In this document: in pieces, positions 28,000 through 36,578 of the stretch
Layout of the letters: each line of letters begins with the position of its first letter
Numbering within the stretch: the stretch's first letter is position 1
NCBI GenBank assembly: GCA_947453415.1
Contig: CANGGG010000006.1
Coordinates: 1 to 64,000 of the forward strand
Direction of reading: 5' to 3'
DNA from: Bacteroidota bacterium
GTDB taxonomy: Bacteria > Bacteroidota > Bacteroidia > UKL13-3
DNA length: 64,000 bases
Notes under the pieces: generated by a model
Database searches by the model: none
The model's input: the letters and a program-made list of their open reading frames with translations, nothing else
What the model was told of the DNA's origin: nothing
Made by a program: the position numbers and the translations under genes

Positions 28000-28830
28000 T
28001 TAACCAAGTGCTACTCGCTTGAAAGCTTTAACTGTTAGGCCTTTTTCAATACTATCTAACATTTGTGTTATAGTTTTAGAACTATCTTTTACAAATTCTT
28101 GATTTAAAAGTGTATTATCTTTATAGAATTTACCTAATTTACCTTGAGCAATTTTTTCTAACATGGCTTCTGGTTTACCTTCGGCAATGGCTTGATCTTT
28201 TCCAATTTGAATTTCACGTTCAATGATTGAAGCATCCACGCCATCTTTATCTAATGCAATTGGATTCATTGCTGCAATTTGCATGGCAACATCTTTTCCA
28301 GCTACAAAATTTGCATCGCTAGCAGCGTTGTTTAGTGAAACTAAAACACCTAAACGATTAGCAGCATGAATATAAGGAACAATGTTTTCACCTTCCATGA
28401 TTACATAATTGATCACATCAATTTTTTCACCAATTTTACCAACTTGCTCTAATAATTTTTCTGATAATGGTAAGCCATCCATTGTTAATGCTTTTAAAGC
28501 ATCAACGTTAGCAGCTTTATTAGCTAAAGCTAAATCAGCAATTTGATTTGCAAAAGCAACGAAATCTTCATTTTTTGCAACGAAATCAGTTTCACAAGTT
28601 AAGTGAATAATAACTCCTAATTTTTTATCTGCTGAAGTTTTTGCAATAACTGCACCTTCTTTGGCATCTCTATCCGCACGAGCAGCTGAAACTTTAGCTC
28701 CTCTTTTACGTAATAAATCAACTGCTGCTTCAAAATCACCATTGGTTTCAGTTAAAGCTTTTTTACAATCCATCATTCCTGAACCAGTCATTTGGCGTAA
28801 TTTGTTTACATCTGCTGCTGTAATCGACAT
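28000..28830 (-). CDS. tsf: Elongation factor Ts
   Basis: A 276-residue EF-Ts, the guanine nucleotide exchange factor of EF-Tu. The N-terminal UBA-like domain (VNKLRQMTGSGMMDCKKALTE) and the conserved core (HLTCETDFVAKNEDF) are clear. Length is normal for Bacteroidota. It is downstream of rpsB, with a hairpin of its own after each gene, so the set may be transcribed in parts. Confidence 0.97.
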   Translation of the reverse strand: MSITAADVNKLRQMTGSGMMDCKKALTETNGDFEAAVDLLRKRGAKVSAARADRDAKEGAVIAKTSADKKLGVIIHLTCETDFVAKNEDFVAFANQIADLALANKAANVDALKALTMDGLPLSEKLLEQVGKIGEKIDVINYVIMEGENIVPYIHAANRLGVLVSLNNAASDANFVAGKDVAMQIAAMNPIALDKDGVDASIIEREIQIGKDQAIAEGKPEAMLEKIAQGKLGKFYKDNTLLNQEFVKDSSKTITQMLDSIEKGLTVKAFKRVALG

Positions 28831-28909
28831 ATATTTTTGTTTATTTTTTATTTAAATTTTTTGAAAAACTCGGAAATTTTGATTAAAATTCATCAAATTC
28901 CATTTTGTA

Positions 28910-28947
28910 AAAAAGAGAATTTGAACCTAAATCCAAATTCTCTTTTC
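28910..28947 (-). terminator. Intrinsic terminator after rpsB
   Basis: AAAAGAGAATTTG / CAAATTCTCTTTT stem with a 10-base loop and a T run on the minus strand, between rpsB and tsf. It may attenuate tsf expression. Confidence 0.85.
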
Positions 28948-28976
28948 CTTAACAATTATTATAAAAGTTTTATAAA

Positions 28977-29732
28977 TTAAGCTTCAGTTGTTTCAGTTTC
29001 TGCCACAACAATTGTTTCTTTATCGCTTTCTTTTTCTTTATCGCTTTTACGTTCAGCCATACCTTCAACAATTGCATCAGTTAAGTATTTAGTAATTAAT
29101 GCGATTGATTTTGCTGCATCGTCATTTGCTGGAATTGGATAATCAATATTGTTTGGATCAGTATTGGTATCAACTAAAGCAAAAGTTGGAATATTTAAAC
29201 GCATTGCCTCAGCAACTGCTAAATGTTCGCGTTTTGCATCAACTATAATTAAAGCAGCAGGCGTGCGATTCATATCCGCAATTCCACCAACTAATCTAGT
29301 TAATTTTTCTTTTTCTCTGTCTAACATTAAACGCTCTTTTTTGTTGATATTAGTATAAGTACCATCGATACCCATCTTTTCAATCATTTGCATTTTTTTG
29401 ATAGACTTACGAACAGTTTGGAAGTTAGTTAACATTCCACCTAACCAACGTTCAGTTACGTAAGGCATGTTAACACGTTTAGCTTCAGCTTCAATAATTT
29501 CTTTAGCCTGTTTTTTAGTTGCCACAAACATTACTTTGCGACCAGAGCGAATGATATTTTTTAATGCGTGAGCAGCTTCTTCTAATTTAACTGCAGTTTT
29601 ATTTAAATCTATTAAGTGAATACCGTTCTTTTCCATGAAAATATACGGTGCCATTTTAGGGCTCCACTTACGGGTAAGGTGACCAAAGTGCACACCTGCT
29701 TCCAATAATTCTTCTTGAGTAATTTTTGCCAT
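28977..29732 (-). CDS. rpsB: 30S ribosomal protein S2
   Basis: A 251-residue S2. Key family stretches are [42 protein letters not shown] and [19 protein letters not shown] charged, low-complexity C-terminal tail ([18 protein letters not shown]) follows the core, as in many Bacteroidota. It follows rpsI by 18 bp, in the rplM-rpsI-rpsB-tsf order usual in this phylum. Confidence 0.97.
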   Translation of the reverse strand: MAKITQEELLEAGVHFGHLTRKWSPKMAPYIFMEKNGIHLIDLNKTAVKLEEAAHALKNIIRSGRKVMFVATKKQAKEIIEAEAKRVNMPYVTERWLGGMLTNFQTVRKSIKKMQMIEKMGIDGTYTNINKKERLMLDREKEKLTRLVGGIADMNRTPAALIIVDAKREHLAVAEAMRLNIPTFALVDTNTDPNNIDYPIPANDDAAKSIALITKYLTDAIVEGMAERKSDKEKESDKETIVVAETETTEA

Positions 29733-29750
29733 TTTATGTGTACCTTTTGA

Positions 29751-30137
29751 TTAACGTTTAACAAATTGGAAACGCTTACGAGCTTTTTTCTGACCAGGTT
29801 TTTTACGTTCAACCATTCTTGGATCACGTGTTGTTAAACCAACTGCTTTTAAGGCAGGTTTCAGTTCTGCATCGAATTTTACAAGCGCTCTTGTAATTCC
29901 TAAACTAACTGCTTCGGATTGGCCTGATGTTCCACCACCATTCACAAGTACTCTTACATCATACTGACCAACAGTGTTGGTAACCTCAAAAGGTTTTAAA
30001 GCAGCATTTTGCATTACAAGTGATGGAAAGTATACTTTCACATCTTTACCGTTTACCGTTACATTGCCCGTTCCTACTGATAGGTACACTCGAGCAACAG
30101 CAGTTTTTCTTCTTCCTAGTGCGTTATTCACTTCCAT
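29751..30137 (-). CDS. rpsI: 30S ribosomal protein S9
   Basis: A 128-residue S9. It shows ALGRRKTAVARVYL at the start, QSEAVSLGITRALVKFD in the middle and the basic C-terminus (MVERKKPGQKKARKRFQFVKR in part), whose last Lys-Arg contacts the P-site tRNA. Two bases separate it from rplM, so the pair is co-translated. Confidence 0.97.
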   Translation of the reverse strand: MEVNNALGRRKTAVARVYLSVGTGNVTVNGKDVKVYFPSLVMQNAALKPFEVTNTVGQYDVRVLVNGGGTSGQSEAVSLGITRALVKFDAELKPALKAVGLTTRDPRMVERKKPGQKKARKRFQFVKR

Positions 30138-30139
30138 TT

Positions 30140-30583
30140 TTAAAATTTAAGTTCTTTTGGTTGTTGAGGAGCATGAGGATGTTCTGCACCTTCATAAACA
30201 TAAAGGTTGCGGAATATTTCAGCGCCCAATTTGTTTTTAGGTAACATACCTTTTATTGCATGTTCTACAACGTAAGTTGGTCTACGAACCAATAACTGCT
30301 TTGCAGTTTCAGTTCTCAATCCACCTGGATGACCAGAGTAGAATTTGTATTCTTTATCGTTTAATTTATTTCCAGTAAAGCGTACTTTACTAGCGTTGAC
30401 AACTATAATATTATCTCCACAATCAACATTTGGTGTAAAGTTTACTTTGTTCTTTCCACGCAACATGTTTGCTAATCTTGTAGAGAAACGTCCTACAGTT
30501 TGTCCCTCAGCGTCAAATACATACCAGTCTTTATTGACAGTAGCTTTGTTTGCCGATATTGTTTTGTAACTCAATGAATCCAC
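30140..30583 (-). CDS. rplM: 50S ribosomal protein L13
   Basis: A 147-residue L13, first gene of the ribosomal set. The start is GTG (30581-30583), giving MDSLSYKTISANKATVNKDW, the expected phylum-specific N-terminus. Other family motifs: FTPNVDCGDNIIVVNASKVR and KFYSGHPGGLR. A near-consensus promoter lies about 30 bp upstream. Confidence 0.96.
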   Translation of the reverse strand: MDSLSYKTISANKATVNKDWYVFDAEGQTVGRFSTRLANMLRGKNKVNFTPNVDCGDNIIVVNASKVRFTGNKLNDKEYKFYSGHPGGLRTETAKQLLVRRPTYVVEHAIKGMLPKNKLGAEIFRNLYVYEGAEHPHAPQQPKELKF

Positions 30584-30853
30584 AGCTTTATTCTTTTTTT
30601 TAAGGGTGGCAAAAGTATATCATTATGTTTACAATAACAAACACTTGTAGAAAAAATTGTAAAAAAAGTTTAAAATAATTCAATTTAACTTAATTTTCTA
30701 ATTTCTAGAATATTATACTTCACCTATTTTTTTAAATGAGCGCAATGATAATCAAACTTTTTATAAATTGACTTGAAAATTGCTATTTAGAAATATTATT
30801 TGCTTTGGAAAAAGCACTTTTTGGGATGAAATTTTAAAACTCATAATATAACA
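30584..30853. other. Intergenic region upstream of rplM
   Basis: Apart from the rplM promoter at 30610-30641 this A/T-rich stretch shows no ORF or RNA I can support. It ends at a 50-bp repeat (30854-30903) just past the stop of the inositol monophosphatase gene. Confidence 0.5.
30610..30641 (-). promoter_or_regulatory. Promoter of the rplM ribosomal operon
   Basis: On the minus strand TTTG (30638-30641), a 20-base spacer and TACTTTTG (30610-30617) match the Bacteroidota consensus closely. The predicted transcript starts about 20 bases before the rplM GTG. Confidence 0.7.
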
Positions 30854-30903
30854 ACCGTCTGACGCCTACCTAAACTTATACCTTTGCTCAATCGTTTGAC
30901 GGT
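30854..30903 (+). repeat. 50-bp ACCGTC...GACGGT repeat, copy 1
   Basis: A 50-bp element starting ACCGTCTGACGCC and ending AATCGTTTGACGGT, so its ends are inverted (ACCGTC/GACGGT). Two more copies of the same length and orientation lie at 31934-31983 and 31995-32044, on the other side of the monophosphatase gene. Confidence 0.75.
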
Positions 30904-30908
30904 GTGTG

Positions 30909-31700
30909 TTAAAAATTCTTTTTTATTACCTCAAAAAAACTTGGATATAAAACAGCTGATGAAGCTATTAGCGTTTTACTGAAAATATAATCATCATTCC
31001 CATCAAAGGTACTGAGCTTACCACCAGCTTGTTGAACTATAAAAGTTCCACCTGCCACATCCCACGGGTGAAGTCCATATTCAAAAAAACCATCAAATCG
31101 GCCACAAGCAGTATAAGCCAAATCAACAGCGGCACTTCCCATTCTGCGCATTCCTTGTGTATTTACCATTAAATATTTTAGTGTGGCCAAATATTTTTCC
31201 ATTACCTCAAAATCGTAATAGGGAAAACCTGTAGCCAAAAGCGATTTACTTAAATCAGGATTTTGTTTTACTTGAATAATTTGATTATTTAAATACGCCT
31301 TACTGCCTTTCCATGCATAAAACATTTCATCTCTATTGCATTCATAAACTACGCCTAATATCAATTCTTTGTTTTGCATAAGCCCAATGCTTACACTAAA
31401 AACTGGAAGGCTATGAATAAAATTGGTAGTGCCATCCAACGGATCAATGATCCACATGAATTCTTTTTCTTCGGTGGCAATGGTATCTTCTTCTGTAATG
31501 TAACCTGCCTGCGGCAATAATTTTTGCAAACCTGCTACTAACATTTCTTCCGCAGTTTTGTCTACATAACTTACCAATTGGTTAAAGGTTTTGGTTTCCA
31601 CCTTATCGTAACTAAAACCTTTGCTTTCTTTCATGATGAACTGACCAGCTATTTTAGCCAAAGTGCAAGTATCGATACATAGTTTTTCAAAATTTATCAT
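30909..31700 (-). CDS. Inositol monophosphatase family protein
   Basis: A 263-residue Mg-dependent phosphatase of the inositol monophosphatase/SuhB family. Metal-binding motifs: EEDT (in YITEEDTIATEE), the signature WIIDPLDGTTNFIHSLPVFSVSIGL, and the C-terminal GLHPWDVAGGTFIVQQAGG. It may dephosphorylate inositol-1-phosphate or related sugar phosphates. The gene is monocistronic and flanked on both sides by copies of a 50-bp repeat. Confidence 0.92.
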   Translation of the reverse strand: MINFEKLCIDTCTLAKIAGQFIMKESKGFSYDKVETKTFNQLVSYVDKTAEEMLVAGLQKLLPQAGYITEEDTIATEEKEFMWIIDPLDGTTNFIHSLPVFSVSIGLMQNKELILGVVYECNRDEMFYAWKGSKAYLNNQIIQVKQNPDLSKSLLATGFPYYDFEVMEKYLATLKYLMVNTQGMRRMGSAAVDLAYTACGRFDGFFEYGLHPWDVAGGTFIVQQAGGKLSTFDGNDDYIFSKTLIASSAVLYPSFFEVIKKNF

Positions 31701-31738
31701 GTGGTAAAAATAGTATTTATTGTTAAATTAAACATAAT

Positions 31739-31797
31739 AAAAACCCTGAAATATTTGCACAAAGCCAGAGGCTTTGTGCAAATATTTCAGGGTTTTT
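31739..31797. terminator. 28-bp perfect hairpin
   Basis: AAAAACCCTGAAATATTTGC and eight further bases (31739-31766) pair perfectly with 31770-31797 around an AGA loop. A-run and T-run ends allow termination in both directions. It lies 250 bp downstream of the minus-strand barrel gene and upstream of the monophosphatase. Confidence 0.85.
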
Positions 31798-31800
31798 GGG

Positions 31801-31933
31801 TGGGAAATTGCATTCGTTTTTTTTAACGGGTTAATCCCGATAGAGTCGGGACCGTTGTTAAAAAATGTTTCGTTCCCACGGAACTTTCTGTCTATAAATT
31901 AAAAAAAAAATTGTCTGACGGTAGTTAACTTTA
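31801..31933. other. Hairpin-rich intergenic stretch
   Basis: Contains a compound hairpin at about 31819-31867 (inner CCCGA-tagag-TCGGG, outer AACGG/CCGTT and TTTTTTAA/TTAAAAAA), a second hairpin GTTCC-CAC-GGAAC (31872-31884) and the 3' end of another 50-bp repeat at 31911-31922. No coding potential seen. Confidence 0.65.
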
Positions 31934-32044
31934 ACCGTCTGACGCCTTTCCTAGGCTAGGCCTGCGCGCAATCGTCTGACGGTAGTTAAATTCAACCGTC
32001 TGACGCCTTTCCTAGGCTATGCCTGAGCGCAATCGTCTGACGGT
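31934..32044 (+). repeat. Tandem pair of 50-bp ACCGTC...GACGGT repeats
   Basis: Two copies (31934-31983 and 31995-32044) spaced 61 bp start to start, with CCTAGG at the centre of each (GCCTTTCCTAGGCTA). They differ by only a few bases. The second copy overlaps the very end of the minus-strand barrel gene region, which stops at 32046. They are REP/BIME-like in size and symmetry. Confidence 0.8.
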
Positions 32045-32045
32045 T

Positions 32046-32666
32046 TTAATTTATGCGATATGCAATGCCAAGCAAATAAGAATTGTTTAATCCTCCTTCA
32101 TTACTTACATTTAAAATGCCGCTTTGGTATTGTCCATAAACTGCCAATTTTTTGTAACCATATGTAATATTTAAAATACCACCCATATCCCAATTATTAT
32201 AACCTTTGGCTTGTTCATGATTCAGGTATTCATGTTGCGGATTTACCCAAGCCGAAAACAAATAAGCACCATAAGCACCCGCACCTGCCAATAAATAACT
32301 AGGACCACTAAAGGTATGTTTATAATTAAAAATTAAGGGTAATTGCACATAGTGTAAATAAATATTTTCAGTGTAAGAAAGTACTTTTTCACCCACAAAA
32401 TTAGTATAAATTACCTCTCTGGCCGAACCTTTGCGCACATAACTTAAACCTACTAGTGTGTAAAATTTTTCACTCCATTTTGTTTGCAGGTGAGCACCCA
32501 TTTCTAAACCTACTAGTTGTTGATTAAACAAAGGATGATTAAATAAATTGTTTTGACTAACACCCAACTTTATAAAAAGCTGGGTGTTTTGGTAAATGCT
32601 ATTAAGCTTTTGTGCACGAACTTGCAGCATGCTTATTCCAAATAAAAATAGATAAAGTTTTTTCAT
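32046..32666 (-). CDS. PorT-like outer-membrane beta-barrel protein
   Basis: A 206-residue protein with a signal peptide (LYLFLFGISMLQVRAQ) and an eight-strand-like barrel pattern of the outer membrane protein beta-barrel (PorT-like) family. Features are LVGLEMGAHLQTKWSEKFYTLVGLSYVRKG, a LPLIFNYKH strand and GLNNSYLLGIAYRIN at the end. No specific role is known. It is last in a minus-strand run of five surface genes with 1 to 20 bp between them. Confidence 0.7.
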   Translation of the reverse strand: MKKLYLFLFGISMLQVRAQKLNSIYQNTQLFIKLGVSQNNLFNHPLFNQQLVGLEMGAHLQTKWSEKFYTLVGLSYVRKGSAREVIYTNFVGEKVLSYTENIYLHYVQLPLIFNYKHTFSGPSYLLAGAGAYGAYLFSAWVNPQHEYLNHEQAKGYNNWDMGGILNITYGYKKLAVYGQYQSGILNVSNEGGLNNSYLLGIAYRIN

Positions 32667-32667
32667 G

Positions 32668-35600
32668 TTATTTTGCTATGATTAGTTTTTTTGTTTCGGA
32701 GAAACCATCTAAAGTTGATAAAGTAACCAAATATAAACCAGATGTTAAGTTTTGAGTATCAATATACTCAATATGGTTTCCGAATTCTACAAAATTGTTA
32801 TAAACTATCGTTGAAATTTTATTTCCGGATAAATCATATAAGTTGATTTCAATATTTGTTGGATTGACAATATTAAAAATTAACTGAGTTCCGTTTACTG
32901 TAGGATTGGGGTAAATTGACATTTCGAAATTTTGATTATGAATTGCAGTAAACTGAGAAGGTGTTTGATCTAATAAATTTGTTTTATCTAACCCAGATTT
33001 TTCTTTATATTTTTTTGAATTACACAAACCTAAAATTTCCTCGTCGGTACCTCTTAAACTATTTATATCGGCATTCTTACATTCATCATTAAGCCAAATT
33101 CCTGATTCTAATTTTAAAGTGACTTTTGGATTTATTTCATTTTCTGTATTTACAATTATTTCTTTTCCAGCTATTATTTCAGAATTATCACCTATTAAAA
33201 CACCATCTTCAATAATTATATTTTCACCTGATCTAATTAAAGAATTTTTAGGAATTACTGAACCACGAGGAATAGTAATATTTCCAATTGTAAATATATT
33301 GTTAGTGCCCGATAAGTAAGTTTGATTTCCTCCAGGAATAAATGGATTAGAATAAGCTGTTTTAATAACATTGACAGTAAATGCCCTCCAATCTTTAACA
33401 GAAACAGTTAAGCTAGGATTTGAACCATCAAATTCCTCTCTTTTGATACTTACCTCATCTCGGTAATTATAAATTTCCCATGGTGTTTGAGCAATTTTTA
33501 TTATTCCTTTCTCAGTCCAAGTATTATTAATTCTTTCGTTATAAGCTTTTGTTACATCATAAGTAAGAACCATGTTTAAAGGTATTTTTTCATTTTCTAT
33601 TCTATAGTTTGAAAAACTTGCACTAGAACCAGCATGTTTTCTTTGTAAACGAACCATTAATTTTAGATATACTTTCATACCTTTATTCCAATTAAATACT
33701 GTAAAATTGGGCATTGTTAAACAATTATAAGGTACATAAGCCGTTCTAAATCTAATTACGCTGTTTGGTGTATTTGGGTATGCATCTGAAACATAATCAA
33801 GTTCTAGTCCAGATTCTTCTATTGAATTTATTCTATTTTCTAAAGTTATTGCAGAACCATTTTTCCAGTAATCTTTGTGAAAAGGAATTGTTGGAAATTT
33901 ACTCCATTCTGAATATTTATCCATAAATAAATTATAACCATCTGGATTGCTTTCAAACTCTAAAACTATTGCTGCATCAATACTAACCACTTCTACATCA
34001 GCTGCTGGGTTAACAACATATTTTGGGATTTCAGTTATTTTACACTGTTGAATTGCAAACCAATTTATTGGTTTTTTTGTTAAATCATTTTCAGTTACAC
34101 TTGCATAAATATTTCTATCGTTTATGTCGCGATACCTAATTTGTTTTTCATAATCAATACTTTCAAATTTAGGCGGACCCAATAAATTAAATACACCTAA
34201 GGTCTGATTATAGATTGCATTATCTGTGCTCTCTAAATAAGTACCATTTTCCAGTCTTCCATTGCTATTATTTGTATTGTTTATTGTTACAAAATTTTGA
34301 TTCCGTGCACCTGGTAAATTTAAAATGGTTGTTATAGGAGAAGATGTATAGGTTAAACTACCTGTAAAACTATATTTAGTTTGCGAAATACTGGGTGCGG
34401 AAATTGTTTGTTCACTTTTTTTAGCACCATTCACCAGATAATCCATTACGCCAATGGCGGCACCAACATAAGGAACGAAAGAAGCAACATTTTTTAAGTC
34501 TTTTAAAAAGTTTAATTTAGGGTCATTTGTTTTCTCAACTTTTAACCATTCATTCCAAATACCACTGGATTTTAAATCTGATAAATTATTAAGTGGTTTT
34601 CCTGTTTTAGGATCATTTATCCCTCCAGTATAATATTTAAAAAAATCTTTTTCTAGTTTTTTACTCCATAAATCATAGCCTTTATCTAAAATATCATTCG
34701 CACTTTTTTCATAGCCAGACCATTCATTATAATACTGTTGACCAGCACCTGCTATTCCTTTTACATCATCCATAAACGATGTTTTGGGAACAGAAGAGTT
34801 TCCTCCTCCTGCAGAAGTATTATCCGCTATATTGTGAATGGTAGTACTTTCTCCTTTTAAATCAATTTTTGAAAGTGCTGTTGTGTAAAGTTGAAAATAA
34901 ATTTTTGCATTTTTATTCATATTTTTCAATAAGCAGGTACAAGGATCATAAGCCACATCAAATTCCCCATAAATCCACTGCAAAATATCTTTATTGGCCT
35001 GGTAATTATTTGTGGCTGTCAAATATGCCTTGTTGTTCCATTCATCTAAATGATTAGTAATAGGGTAAGCAAATGAAAATAAAGCTGTACGTATAGATTT
35101 TTTAAAATCTGGATTATCATCTTTAGGACGACCCAAACCATCTGTTGGAAATGTTGCTGTAATAAATGCACCATTAAAATCTTCCTTGTTAGGTATTAAG
35201 TAATACACCCTTATTTTGCTGGTATATCTGTTATAAATTACAAAATTAGGATATATTTTAACTTCGTTTCCTAATGCCATTTGACAAATCGCAACCATTC
35301 TTCCTCCAAAATCCATGGTTAAAATTTCCCATCCATCTTCTGGGTATATATCCAATTTTTGAGGAATAAATGGATCTAAATGATAAATAGATAAATTAGG
35401 ATTATTTGAATTTGAGTTTGTACGTTTGTAAAAAGGTAATTCTACTGGATCTGCACCATAATAGTTAATTCCTAATATAGTTACTGGATTATTAAATGAA
35501 CTAAATGTTCTGTTTGCTGTGGTATTATTTGTCCAGTCAAACTTATTTATCCTATTTGAAGTATTATTCCGCCAATCTGAACTGATATTGCTAAAAAAAG

Positions 35601-35700
35601 ATAAATCATGTATTACCCCATTAAGGTCTTTATCTGCTTGTGTTTGCCCATAACTTTTGAAGCAAACTATTGTAAGTATTATTAAAATATAATTTTTCAT
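32668..35700 (-). CDS. Large secreted protein with T9SS C-terminal sorting domain
   Basis: The ATG at 35700 gives MKNYILIILTIVCFKSYGQ, a signal peptide; the longer frame to 35772 overlaps the upstream gene and is not favoured. 1010 residues. The C-terminal 80 residues (MSIYPNPTVNGTQLIFNI, INLYDLSGNKI, GLYLVTLSTLDGFSETKKLIIAK) form a type A T9SS sorting domain, so PorU should process it. A repetitive right-handed stretch (residues about 830-880, IPRGSVIPKNSLI, GVLIGDNSEIIAGKEIIV) looks like a short beta-helix. No enzymatic motif recognised. The two lipoproteins upstream may be partners. Confidence 0.75.
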   Translation of the reverse strand: MKNYILIILTIVCFKSYGQTQADKDLNGVIHDLSFFSNISSDWRNNTSNRINKFDWTNNTTANRTFSSFNNPVTILGINYYGADPVELPFYKRTNSNSNNPNLSIYHLDPFIPQKLDIYPEDGWEILTMDFGGRMVAICQMALGNEVKIYPNFVIYNRYTSKIRVYYLIPNKEDFNGAFITATFPTDGLGRPKDDNPDFKKSIRTALFSFAYPITNHLDEWNNKAYLTATNNYQANKDILQWIYGEFDVAYDPCTCLLKNMNKNAKIYFQLYTTALSKIDLKGESTTIHNIADNTSAGGGNSSVPKTSFMDDVKGIAGAGQQYYNEWSGYEKSANDILDKGYDLWSKKLEKDFFKYYTGGINDPKTGKPLNNLSDLKSSGIWNEWLKVEKTNDPKLNFLKDLKNVASFVPYVGAAIGVMDYLVNGAKKSEQTISAPSISQTKYSFTGSLTYTSSPITTILNLPGARNQNFVTINNTNNSNGRLENGTYLESTDNAIYNQTLGVFNLLGPPKFESIDYEKQIRYRDINDRNIYASVTENDLTKKPINWFAIQQCKITEIPKYVVNPAADVEVVSIDAAIVLEFESNPDGYNLFMDKYSEWSKFPTIPFHKDYWKNGSAITLENRINSIEESGLELDYVSDAYPNTPNSVIRFRTAYVPYNCLTMPNFTVFNWNKGMKVYLKLMVRLQRKHAGSSASFSNYRIENEKIPLNMVLTYDVTKAYNERINNTWTEKGIIKIAQTPWEIYNYRDEVSIKREEFDGSNPSLTVSVKDWRAFTVNVIKTAYSNPFIPGGNQTYLSGTNNIFTIGNITIPRGSVIPKNSLIRSGENIIIEDGVLIGDNSEIIAGKEIIVNTENEINPKVTLKLESGIWLNDECKNADINSLRGTDEEILGLCNSKKYKEKSGLDKTNLLDQTPSQFTAIHNQNFEMSIYPNPTVNGTQLIFNIVNPTNIEINLYDLSGNKISTIVYNNFVEFGNHIEYIDTQNLTSGLYLVTLSTLDGFSETKKLIIAK

Positions 35701-35707
35701 TTGTTTG

Positions 35708-36559
35708 TTATTTAATTTTTTTTCCAATAAATTCATCATATAAAATTGGGCTTTTAGTATCGCCTTCCCCATTGGCTAAAGTATCTTTAAAATAGTAATA
35801 GGTAAGTTTTAGATTATTCTTTACCTTAACCCCTATACTTCTTTTATCATTAGGAAGTCCATACATACAATGAGGAGAATATAAACTAAAAATAGAACTA
35901 CCAAATGCACCAACAGCATTAAAAGCATATTCCTTAAATCCTCCAACATTTACTTTATATTTTTTGCTTACGTATCCATCATAAGGAATATTAGTTATAA
36001 AACTACCATCAGAGCTGTTTTGTTCAGTAGAAGGTAAAAAACCTATATCTACTTGAATCACCTTAGAAGGATTACTTTTTTTATAACCTTCATAAGTACC
36101 AAATAATGTCCAATATCTAGTTGAACTAAATAAAGAATCTATTGGATAGGTATAAAACGATTTTGTTAAAGTATCACTAGTTTTAAAGTTTCGGGTACAG
36201 CCTAGCTTGTAATGTTTGTAAACTACTAATGTAACATCAATTTTGCTTGCTTCAGGATACATGCCTCTGAAAAACTGTTTTTGGGTAATTTGTTCAGATC
36301 CTAAAAACCACCTACAACTATCAATGTTTGGAGTAAGAACCCTATATCTTAAAGTTACTGGTGCAAAAGTTACACTATCTAATTCATTGAATACAATTGG
36401 CCAATTTTTATCAAATTGTCCTTCTTCTATCACAAAATCTGCCTTTACTTCTTCTTGTCCGGCACATGGATTTTCAGGTGCTATTTCCTCTTTGGGGTTG
36501 CAAGCAAAGGGAAGTAAAGTAATTGCTGTTAGTAAACTTATAAATAATATTTTTTTCAT
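35708..36559 (-). CDS. Lipoprotein with PKD-like opening, paralog A
   Basis: The ATG at 36559 gives a lipoprotein signal (LPFAC, lipobox Cys) and 283 residues. The mature start NPKEEIAPENPCAGQEEVKA is shared almost exactly with the next gene upstream, but after about 26 residues the two sequences diverge. The remainder is beta-rich with LRYRVLTPNIDSCRWFLGSE, similar in style to PKD/Ig-like folds. It is 7 bp upstream of the large T9SS cargo gene and probably acts with it at the cell surface. Function unknown. Confidence 0.65.
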   Translation of the reverse strand: MKKILFISLLTAITLLPFACNPKEEIAPENPCAGQEEVKADFVIEEGQFDKNWPIVFNELDSVTFAPVTLRYRVLTPNIDSCRWFLGSEQITQKQFFRGMYPEASKIDVTLVVYKHYKLGCTRNFKTSDTLTKSFYTYPIDSLFSSTRYWTLFGTYEGYKKSNPSKVIQVDIGFLPSTEQNSSDGSFITNIPYDGYVSKKYKVNVGGFKEYAFNAVGAFGSSIFSLYSPHCMYGLPNDKRSIGVKVKNNLKLTYYYFKDTLANGEGDTKSPILYDEFIGKKIK

Positions 36560-36578
36560 AATTTTATTGAATTTTGGT

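Noticed and set aside
27364-28855. Plus-strand ORFs opposite pyrH and tsf
   Set aside because: Mirror frames of clear housekeeping genes.
30854-32044. CRISPR-like array from the 50-bp repeats
   Set aside because: Only three and a part copies, two of them 61 bp apart with an 11-bp gap between them that is itself similar, and one far away; no spacers or cas genes.
35701-35772. N-terminal extension of the large T9SS cargo
   Set aside because: The 24 extra residues overlap the preceding lipoprotein gene and hide a normal signal peptide.
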